A program made the position numbers and the translations under genes. DNA of 64,000 nucleotides, from the NCBI GenBank assembly GCA_024397875.1, contig CP073344.1:797001-861000 (forward strand). The letters run 5' to 3'. This DNA is from Amphritea atlantica. Lineage in GTDB: Bacteria; Pseudomonadota; Gammaproteobacteria; Pseudomonadales; Balneatricaceae. The notes below the pieces were generated by a model. That model searched no databases and was not told where the DNA came from. It saw nothing but the letters and a program-made list of their open reading frames with translations. Positions 58,352-64,000 of the stretch are shown here, in pieces (position 1 is the first letter of the stretch; each line of letters begins with the position of its first letter).

Positions 58352-58900
58352 ATGTCTCGTATACCTACTCCGGCATCTGTTATGGCTGCACCGGAAGCCT
58401 CCAGAGGAGCACTTGAAGCGGTCAATACTCTTCTGGGCAGTGTTCCCAACCTGTTTCGCATTGTTGCCAACAGCCCGCAGACGCTGGAGGGCTACCTCGG
58501 TCTGAATGGTGCACTCGGTAACGGTTCACTGGATGTCCGGACCCGTGAGCGTATTGCCCTTGCTGTTGCCGAGGTCAATGGCTGCAACTACTGCCTCGCT
58601 GCACATCAGTATCTTGGTTCTAATCTGGCCGGGCTGAGCGCCGCTGAAATTGAAGCTAATCGCCGGGGTACCTCCGGTGACGAAAAAGCCGCAATAGCGG
58701 TGAACTTCGCCGTCAACATTGTGAACAACCGCGGCAAGGTATCTGATCGTGACTTCGAGATTGTGCGTGCTGCCGGCTATAGCGACGCAGAGATCGTGGA
58801 GATCGTGGGCCATGTTGCACTGAACACCCTGACTAACTACGTTAACGAAGTGCTGGGTACCGAAATCGACTTTCCGGTTGTCGATGCACTGGCGGCTTGA
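58352..58900 (+). CDS. Carboxymuconolactone decarboxylase/AhpD-like peroxidase-related protein
   Basis: 182 residues. The redox motif C78-NY-C81 plus H85 (EVNGCNYCLAAHQ) is the CxxC of AhpD-like alkylhydroperoxidases. The rest of the helical CMD fold follows. It probably reduces peroxides or a partner protein in the cytoplasm. First gene of a plus-strand group with DUF1348, PNPOx-like and exonuclease-like genes. A GAGC-rich ribosome site (AGGAGCTAATC) precedes the ATG. Confidence 0.92.
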   Translation: MSRIPTPASVMAAPEASRGALEAVNTLLGSVPNLFRIVANSPQTLEGYLGLNGALGNGSLDVRTRERIALAVAEVNGCNYCLAAHQYLGSNLAGLSAAEIEANRRGTSGDEKAAIAVNFAVNIVNNRGKVSDRDFEIVRAAGYSDAEIVEIVGHVALNTLTNYVNEVLGTEIDFPVVDALAA

Positions 58901-58954
58901 GTCAGTGTATGGGTGGCGTTTTCGCCACCCTTTACCCTTATAGGAGGATGCAAT

Positions 58955-59419
58955 ATGTCCAGACCCCCTCTGCCGCCTTTTGACGAAGCAGCGGCCATCG
59001 AAAAAATCCGGCTCGCTGAAGACGGCTGGAACGGCCGCGATCCCCAGAAGGTAGCGCTGGCCTATACCGAGAACTGCCTGTGGCGCAATCGGGCTGAGTT
59101 TGTGGCAGGACGCGAAGCCATAGTGCAGCTGCTGACACGCAAGTGGAGCCGTGAGCTTGACTACCGGCTTATCAAAGAACTGTGGGCATACACGGGGAAT
59201 CGAATTGCCGTTCGTTTTGCCTATGAATTTCATGATGACTCCGGACAGTGGTTTCGTGCCTATGGCAATGAAAACTGGGAGTTCGACGACAACGGCCTGA
59301 TGAGACAACGGATCGCCAGCATCAATGAGCATACGATCAGTGTTGAGGAACGAAAATTTCACTGGCCGCTTGGGCGTCGCCCTGATGATCATCCCGGCCT
59401 GAGCGATCTGGGCCTGTAG
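58955..59419 (+). CDS. DUF1348 (SnoaL/NTF2-like) protein
   Basis: 154 residues. The cone-shaped NTF2 fold is indicated by [44 protein letters not shown]. The late [29 protein letters not shown] end is the diagnostic tail of DUF1348. Function is not known. The ATG at 58955 has GGAGG 8 nt upstream; an in-frame ATG at 58913 is not needed. Same unit as the AhpD-like gene, 54 bp apart. Confidence 0.9.
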   Translation: MSRPPLPPFDEAAAIEKIRLAEDGWNGRDPQKVALAYTENCLWRNRAEFVAGREAIVQLLTRKWSRELDYRLIKELWAYTGNRIAVRFAYEFHDDSGQWFRAYGNENWEFDDNGLMRQRIASINEHTISVEERKFHWPLGRRPDDHPGLSDLGL

Positions 59420-59448
59420 AGGTGCCCTGGAGAAAGAGGTATGTAAAG

Positions 59449-60066
59449 TTGACCTATACAAGCGATATCGCCTTTACCGAGAGTGTAAAGGCAATTCAGT
59501 CGAGAAAGGGGTCCAGGGATATTTATGCCCGAATGGAAGAAAACGGCGGGTGGCAAAGTGAAATTACCCCCGAGCTGGCGGGCTTTATCGCTGCACAGAG
59601 AAGTTTCTATCTGGCGACCGTTAATGCTGAGGGTCAGCCTTATATCCAGCATCGTGGTGGTCCGCCGGGTTTTCTGAAGGTTATCGACAGGCAAACCCTC
59701 GCTTTTGCAGACTATCAGGGAAACAAGCAGTTTATTACTCAGGGAAATTTAACCGATAACCCCAGGGCGTTTATCTTCTTAATGGATTACGCCAACAGGA
59801 CTCGAGTCAAAATCTGGGGAAGCGCAAAAGTGGTAGAGGATCAGCCAGCGCTTTTGACTGAACTGATGCCCAGCCGGGATCTATACAAGGCACGACCGGA
59901 GCAAGTAGTAATTTTTACCATTGATGCCTGGGATCAGAACTGTCCACAACATATTCCGCAACGGATTGATCGGGAGGATGTTGAAGAACTGTTGCAGCAG
60001 CGTGATCAGCGGATCGCAGAACTGGAAGAGCAAGTGCGTCTTCTGAAAGGTGCGGCAGATGAGTGA
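59449..60066 (+). CDS. Pyridoxamine 5'-phosphate oxidase-like flavoprotein
   Basis: 205 residues if started at TTG 59449, which has AGAGG upstream and the family-like N-terminus LTYTSDIAFTESVKAIQ. A GTG at 59422 would add nine basic residues. The split-barrel fold is seen in FYLATVNAEGQPYIQHRGGPPGFLKVID and GNKQFITQGNLTDNPRAFIFLMDY, which bind FMN. The C-terminal LEEQVRLL part is a short coiled coil. An FMN- or F420-type reductase role is inferred. It overlaps the start of the exonuclease gene. Confidence 0.85.
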   Translation: MTYTSDIAFTESVKAIQSRKGSRDIYARMEENGGWQSEITPELAGFIAAQRSFYLATVNAEGQPYIQHRGGPPGFLKVIDRQTLAFADYQGNKQFITQGNLTDNPRAFIFLMDYANRTRVKIWGSAKVVEDQPALLTELMPSRDLYKARPEQVVIFTIDAWDQNCPQHIPQRIDREDVEELLQQRDQRIAELEEQVRLLKGAADE

Positions 60067-60547
60067 TTTATGGATTTTGGACATCGAAGCCAGTGGACTG
60101 AGTCCCGTTAGTTACCCGATTGAGATTGGCCTGGTTAACGGCGAGCAGGCGTATCAAACACTTATTCTGCCTGAAGAGTCCTGGGTACACTGGAACCTAC
60201 GATCAGAAGCGTTGCACGGGCTTTCGCGTCAGGACCTCTACGACAAGGGCCGGCCGGTCGATGTGGTCGCAAAGGAGCTTAACAACCTATTGGCGTCTAA
60301 AATAGTGTATTCCGATCACGAAGACTGGGACAGCTTCTGGATGAGTCGCCTGTTTGAAGCGGCGGGTATTGAACAAAAATTTTATGTAGTGGATCTCAAT
60401 ACGCTTCTGGTCGGTAACAAAGCGAGCACTTTCGTCGCCTGCTTTGATGAGTTGTCACAAGCTAAAGGGCATCGTGCACATCGCGCTTTGAACGATGCGC
60501 GTATTATTCATCGTGCAGCCACTCTAGCACTGAATAGTGATGAATAA
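60059..60547 (+). CDS. 3'-5' exonuclease-like (DEDDh) protein
   Basis: 162 residues starting at ATG 60059, which overlaps the end of the preceding gene (8 bp). The exonuclease Exo I motif is LDIEASGLSP (D and E), Exo II reads YSDHEDWDSFW, and Exo III reads HRALNDARIIHRA (H then D). These are DEDDh-type features of RNase T/DNA polymerase III epsilon-like proteins. It probably trims RNA or DNA 3' ends. Small and without extra domains. Confidence 0.85.
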   Translation: MSDLWILDIEASGLSPVSYPIEIGLVNGEQAYQTLILPEESWVHWNLRSEALHGLSRQDLYDKGRPVDVVAKELNNLLASKIVYSDHEDWDSFWMSRLFEAAGIEQKFYVVDLNTLLVGNKASTFVACFDELSQAKGHRAHRALNDARIIHRAATLALNSDE

Positions 60548-60848
60548 CGCTCAATAACGTGATAAAGGAAACAGGGGCCGATCTTTTTTTGCTGCATCAC
60601 CAGGAAGGCTATTCAATTGGGATGCTGAATGAGATAGGAGATATTTCGGAATGATTTACTCATCGGCAAGCCGGGTGGGTAGAATATTCAAAATATAACC
60701 CAGTGACAGGGCTTAAACGGAAAAATGACAATCAATATTAAAGATGGTCAGCATGTCTGTGAGTTTGAGTATGAACTGGCATAATATTAGGCTCAAGCAA
60801 GGACGCGCGCCGCTTAGCTTGCCGATATACCTCTGTGAGGAATTTTTT
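60548..60848. other. Spacer before DUF3703 gene with attC-like hairpin
   Basis: 301 bp without a gene. Near 60791-60822, GGCTCAAGCAAGGACG faces an inverted CGCTTAGCTTGCC, which is attC-like in its middle. No GTT- or AAC-type end box is found. A GAGGA ribosome site precedes the next ATG (60849). Confidence 0.4.
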
Positions 60849-61217
60849 ATGCAAAATACGTTTTCACAACGAGTGGCTTATTATGTTGAGGCAGAGCTAG
60901 CCGAGGCTAAGCGGGCTAGGTTAGTGGGTGAGACACAAAAAGAATTTAGCCATTTGGAACGGGCGCATGTGCTAGGGCAGGAATCAACCTATTGGCACGT
61001 TAAAGTTCATGTCTTAATGCTGGTGTGGGCTATGCGTAATCGCTCAGCCCGGGAAGTGTCAGGTCAGATTTTTCGGATTTTTGGTGCTGCGTCTAAAACA
61101 GTATTTGGGCTGGTACCACAAGGCAATACGGGTGGTTCCAACGTCAGCCCATTTAAGAAAATGCCAATTAAGCCTGAGTTAGCTATATTGATTCAAAAAG
61201 CTAAGTCCGGGGTGTAA
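60849..61217 (+). CDS. DUF3703 family protein
   Basis: 122 residues from ATG 60849 (GAGGA upstream). The family pattern is clear: EFSHLERAHVLGQESTYWHVKVHVLMLVWAMRNRSAREVSGQIFRIFGAASKTVFGLVPQGNTGGSNVSPFKKMPI. It is a small helical protein of unknown role, often found near metal-, arsenic- or tellurite-related genes in other bacteria (from memory). No such genes are here. Leave the longer frame starting at 60744 out. Confidence 0.9.
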   Translation: MQNTFSQRVAYYVEAELAEAKRARLVGETQKEFSHLERAHVLGQESTYWHVKVHVLMLVWAMRNRSAREVSGQIFRIFGAASKTVFGLVPQGNTGGSNVSPFKKMPIKPELAILIQKAKSGV

Positions 61218-61316
61218 AAAATTACGCCGCCGGAAAAATTACTCGCTGGAGTTGGTCTTTGCCAAGTGAGTAAAACGCTATGCTGTACTAAACCAGCTTA
61301 CTTCGGAGTCACGGTT

Positions 61317-61757
61317 ATGATCGAAGCGAGAACACTGCGCACTTCCAGAGATTTGCCATATACACCCCAAGAAATATATGGCGCTTTTGCGTCGGCTGAG
61401 CTGTTGGCTTTATGGTGGGGGCCTGAAGGCTTTTCCAACAGCTTCGAAATTTTTGAGTTCACTGAGGGGGGGCGCTGGACGTTCATCATGCACGGCCCTG
61501 ACGGGAGTCACTATCCCAATGAAAGCTGCTTCGAAGAAATTGTGCCAGATAGCAAAATTGTCATCCATCATGATTGCCCTCCAAACTTCAGGCTTACTGT
61601 GCAGCTCACTCCTGTCAGTGACGGTACGCACTTGGTTTGGGAGCAAGTTTTTGAAGATGCCGAAACGGCGCAAGCCGTCAAACAGAGGGTTGGTTCAGCA
61701 AACGAACAGAACATTGATCGTCTGACACAAGTGCTCAGTGAAGTTTCCAATGCATAA
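61317..61757 (+). CDS. SRPBCC (AHSA1-like) domain protein, cassette-like
   Basis: 146 residues. START/SRPBCC fold: RDLPYTPQEIYGAFASAELLALWWGPEGFSNSFEIFEFTEGGRWTFIMHGPDGSHYPNESCFEEIVP, the AHSA1 pattern. It makes a hydrophobic cavity for a small ligand or a protein client. The start is ATG 61317 within GTTATGA (61314); a frame starting at 61266 is unlikely. Its stop lies in GCATAAC (61752), close to a complement of that heptamer, so the gene may be an integron cassette on its own. Confidence 0.88.
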   Translation: MIEARTLRTSRDLPYTPQEIYGAFASAELLALWWGPEGFSNSFEIFEFTEGGRWTFIMHGPDGSHYPNESCFEEIVPDSKIVIHHDCPPNFRLTVQLTPVSDGTHLVWEQVFEDAETAQAVKQRVGSANEQNIDRLTQVLSEVSNA

Positions 61758-61820
61758 CAAGAAGTCCTGATGGAGTCGCTTCGCGAACTCTACGCAACCC
61801 ACTGAGCATGGACGTTATAT
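61752..61820 (+). other. attC-like site after the SRPBCC gene
   Basis: 69 bp from GCATAAC (61752-61758) to GTTATAT (61814-61820). Partial arms GTCC/GGAC and AGTCGC/GCGAACT pair in between. GCATAAC differs by one base from the complement of GTTATGA that begins the gene. Less certain than the array-2 sites. Confidence 0.6.
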
Positions 61821-61827
61821 TTTCTGG

Positions 61828-62511
61828 TTACTGGCTGCCTTCAATCGGAATAAGCTGTGAGATATAGCTATTCCGACGTATTAAAAATTGTATCAAAAGG
61901 TCCGGGTAATCTTCTGAAACAGCCTGCTGAATAGATTTCCGTTGTCTCAATGCGTTACGCCATATCTGACACTTAGGTAAATCAACAAAAGTATTCAAAT
62001 CAGTGAAGCTGTCGAACACGTCAAAATATCGAAAAACTGGCCCATAGGTAGCATCTATCAGGTGAAACTTTTCTCCTGAAAAAAATGGAACACCGCAGAT
62101 CGCCTTTTCAATAAGTTGAAATTTCCGTTTTATGTCAGTATGGCTTGTTTGAAAAGCTGTTCTGTCTTTTGCGTTGTAAAGGCTGGCGATGTTGTTCAGA
62201 ATTCCAGCGCTCATCTCTATCCACGATCGATGATACGCTTTCTCAAAACTATCCGTTGAGTGCAGGGAACCGGATGTCACTTCATCCAGATACTCGCAAA
62301 TGACCGCTGATTCAAAGAGGGTGCGGTTATCATCAACTACTAGAATAGGAACCTTTCCCAGAGGGGATGTTTGCTCACACCACGCCGGTTTTTTGGCAAG
62401 ATCAATATCGCTTCTGGTGTAGCGGATACGCTTCTCTTTCAACGTGATAATTGCACGTTGCACATATGGACACAATGCGTGGCTAATGAGATGAAAACTG
62501 TGTTGTTTCAT
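61828..62511 (-). CDS. Glutathione S-transferase family protein
   Basis: 227 residues. The N-terminal thioredoxin-like domain begins MKQHSFHLISHALCPYVQRAIITLKEK, with Cys14 as in omega-type GSTs. SPLGKVPILVVDD and ESAVICEYLDEV make up the glutathione site, and the C-terminal helical domain follows. It probably acts as a thiol transferase or dehydroascorbate-type reductase. Its start overlaps the DoxX stop by 4 bp, so both are co-translated. It runs convergent to the cassette-like SRPBCC gene. Confidence 0.92.
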   Translation of the reverse strand: MKQHSFHLISHALCPYVQRAIITLKEKRIRYTRSDIDLAKKPAWCEQTSPLGKVPILVVDDNRTLFESAVICEYLDEVTSGSLHSTDSFEKAYHRSWIEMSAGILNNIASLYNAKDRTAFQTSHTDIKRKFQLIEKAICGVPFFSGEKFHLIDATYGPVFRYFDVFDSFTDLNTFVDLPKCQIWRNALRQRKSIQQAVSEDYPDLLIQFLIRRNSYISQLIPIEGSQ

Positions 62512-62948
62512 GAGTGGATTTCCAATCTGTTGCAGGGTGATTTTTTTGATTGAAAATATGCACTGATAGAATATTTCCCGTCACCCACACCAAATTGTGC
62601 CACCGCCATAATGGTAAGCAGTAGAGGGTATTCCCAACCTCCTTCCGTGTTACTGAAAAGCCATCCATTGGTTGAGTGCACCCAGGTAGCGCCAAGTAAA
62701 ATGGGTATTACGAGCGCAGAGAAAAGCCTTGTTTTAAAACCCAGCACAAGAGCCACACCAGCAATGGCTTCCACAAAAAAAACAATATAGGCGAGTATCT
62801 CCGGTAACCCGATTGAGGCAAAAAACTGTGCGGTGCCCGCTAAGGTATATACGATCATTTTTAGATAGAGGCTATGTGCCATAAGTACGATACCAAGCGA
62901 AGCTCTTAAGATAGATGCACCGATAGCGGGATTGAGTATGAGGTTCAT
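62508..62948 (-). CDS. DoxX family membrane protein (second copy)
   Basis: 146 residues with four helices: AIGASILRASLGIVLMAHSLYLK, FFASIGLPEILAYIVFFVEAIAGVALVLGFKTR, LFSALVIPILLGATWVHS, and GWEYPLLLTIMAVAQFGVGDG. DoxX/SURF4-like. It pairs with a GST here as the first DoxX pairs with a quinone reductase at 37.0-38.5 kb. The divergent LysR gene at 63063 is its likely regulator. Confidence 0.92.
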   Translation of the reverse strand: MNLILNPAIGASILRASLGIVLMAHSLYLKMIVYTLAGTAQFFASIGLPEILAYIVFFVEAIAGVALVLGFKTRLFSALVIPILLGATWVHSTNGWLFSNTEGGWEYPLLLTIMAVAQFGVGDGKYSISAYFQSKKSPCNRLEIHS

Positions 62949-63062
62949 TGTGGTTATCTCCCTTTAGGTAAGTGTCTGTGTATTATGCTGTTTGCGGTAA
63001 TAGTGGTAAATTAGCTAAATTCGCAAAGTAATATTGCAAAATTGCAATACATGGGGAGTTGT

Positions 63063-63932
63063 ATGGATTGGAATTCATTGAAGGTCTTTCTGTCTATCGC
63101 CCGTCGGGGAACTTTATCCGGGGCGGCCAATGAACTTGTCGTTAATCACTCAACCATTTTCAGGCGCTTGAATGCCTTTGAGGAAGAAATAGGTGGTCAG
63201 CTGTTTGAACGTATAAATAACCGCTACGAATTGACAACATTGGGACATGAGCTGCTGGAGCTTGCACAAAATATTGAAAACTCTTTTGATGGTATCAGCC
63301 GTCACATTGTTGGCAAAGATTTTCAGCCCAGGGGGATCGTGAAGATCACCGCACCCAACAACATCGCTTATCGTTATTTGCCTCGTTACATTTCTGAATT
63401 TAATATCCTTTATCCTGAGATACATATTGAGTTGTTGGTGAGTAATCAAGAATTCAATATGTCTAACCGTCAAGCTGATATTGCGGTGCGAGCGACACCT
63501 TCACCGCCAGAGCATTTGATTGGAAAAAAAGTAAGCACCCTTCATTGGAGTGTCTATGGCAGCAAGCGTTATGAAGATACATTTGGTTTACCCAGAGATA
63601 CGAGTGAGTTGATAAGTCATTCTTTAATTGGTGCGACAGGAGCCATCTGTCGTCTGCCAGCATTCACCTGGTTAGATAAGCACTTTGCGCATCAAATCAT
63701 CGCTCGTTGTGATGATTTGACCGCGATGTCCTACTTTGTAGAGTCGGGCCAGGGGTTGGCACTTTTACCTGATGATCAACTCCGTCCAGAGATAACAAGA
63801 TTGTTTGGTGTTCAGGAGAATAATCCCAGTAACCTATGGTTGTTAACTCACCCGGATCTACGTAATGTTGAAAGAATAAAACTGGTTATGCAGTATTTAA
63901 CCAAGGCCTTTTCGCAGGAATGGCTTACCTAA
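63063..63932 (+). CDS. LysR family transcriptional regulator
   Basis: 289 residues from ATG 63063 (GGGGAG upstream); an ATG at 63042 adds seven residues. HTH: WNSLKVFLSIARRGTLSGAANELVVNHSTIFRRLNAFEEEIGG. The effector domain starts near GIVKITAPNNIAYRYLPRYISEF and ends with a CrgA-like tail. It diverges from doxX-GST with about 115 bp between starts, where repeated TGCAA/TTGCAA elements (near 63030-63050) could be operators. Confidence 0.92.
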   Translation: MDWNSLKVFLSIARRGTLSGAANELVVNHSTIFRRLNAFEEEIGGQLFERINNRYELTTLGHELLELAQNIENSFDGISRHIVGKDFQPRGIVKITAPNNIAYRYLPRYISEFNILYPEIHIELLVSNQEFNMSNRQADIAVRATPSPPEHLIGKKVSTLHWSVYGSKRYEDTFGLPRDTSELISHSLIGATGAICRLPAFTWLDKHFAHQIIARCDDLTAMSYFVESGQGLALLPDDQLRPEITRLFGVQENNPSNLWLLTHPDLRNVERIKLVMQYLTKAFSQEWLT

Positions 63933-64000
63933 ACCAAGTTGACCATCGGAAGAACTCTAGGGCACTGTTGCCGGACACATTTTCCGTTATGCTACAGACT
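63933..64000. other. Window end, possible IS terminal repeat
   Basis: GGCACTGTTGCCGG begins at 63961 and resembles the 14-bp end of IS6/IS26-type elements (GGCACTGTTGCAAA) in its first 11 bases. The window stops before a transposase could be seen. Confidence 0.25.

Noticed and set aside
60783-60825. attC site before the DUF3703 gene
   Set aside because: The middle is attC-like but neither an AAC-type nor a GTT-type end box could be placed.
1-64000. CRISPR array, prophage, or tRNA/rRNA genes
   Set aside because: No regularly spaced repeats, no phage structural genes and no tRNA- or rRNA-like sequence were noticed on reading. A tRNAscan or CRISPR search would settle it.

Overview
The window reads as a chromosomal segment of a marine gammaproteobacterium, most like the Oceanospirillaceae (Neptunomonas/Amphritea/Marinobacterium type). 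This is inferred from gene content: a DctBD-controlled TRAP transporter, the ~1,600-residue NAD-glutamate dehydrogenase, a Na+:alanine symporter, an AapJQMP amino-acid ABC transporter, paired MscS channels and HrpB. No rRNA or tRNA gene, phage, CRISPR array or integrase gene was seen.

Layout. 1-4.8 kb: end of a DctB-like kinase, DctD-like sigma-54 activator, a near-perfect -24/-12 promoter, then dctPQM, a complete two-component-controlled carboxylate uptake unit. 5.0-10.2 kb: large glutamate dehydrogenase and a small ORF. 10.2-14.3 kb: low-GC accessory genes (lipoprotein, DUF6151, YciI-like, DUF1566, GNAT) set among attC-like sites, a decayed integron cassette array. 14.4-21.5 kb, minus strand: a response regulator with a degenerate kinase-like tail, a 1,053-residue AraC-type regulator fused to a TPR-like region, an orphan solute-binding protein and an alanine symporter. 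22.0-31.5 kb: PhnA-like protein, an unknown protein, HrpB, two MscS channels around a 16-bp tandem repeat, a RimK-RCK_C fusion, a fragment of the hrpB 3' end, a candidate sRNA and a HAD dehalogenase. 31.8-38.5 kb: two pirins, TauE-like permease, CDGSH-glutamate-synthase fusion, LysR, DoxX and glutathionyl-hydroquinone reductase, a probable quinone/electrophile detoxification neighbourhood. 38.7-42.9 kb: aapPMQJ. 43.0-43.9 kb: a duplicated, truncated alanine-symporter 5' end with its upstream region. 43.9-46.9 kb: HlyD/ABC efflux unit.

47.4-51.1 kb is the clearest accessory island: four consecutive integron gene cassettes (DUF2971, DUF726-like hydrolase with zinc ribbon, small basic protein, small membrane protein), each followed by an attC site. 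In three of them the 7-bp sequence opening the cassette is the exact reverse complement of the 7 bp opening its attC, and in the fourth it differs by one base. This is the signature of real cassettes. There is no integrase here, so it is a CALIN-type array (cluster of attC sites lacking an integrase). An IS remnant abuts its right end. A further single cassette-like unit (SRPBCC protein) lies at 61.3-61.8 kb.

51.3-64 kb is a mosaic of small metabolic and redox genes: FAD monooxygenase, methyltransferase and a divergent GlxA-type regulator; DinB; MepA-like endopeptidase; methyltransferase; LysR divergent from AhpD-like/DUF1348/PNPOx-like/exonuclease genes; DUF3703; SRPBCC; and GST-DoxX divergent from LysR.

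The most unusual items are the paired cassette arrays, two REP-like hairpins with compensatory base changes located where attC sites are missing or truncated, the AraC-TPR fusion, the pseudokinase response regulator and the sRNA with twin TAAG-loop hairpins. All calls come from reading sequence and translations. No database search was possible.
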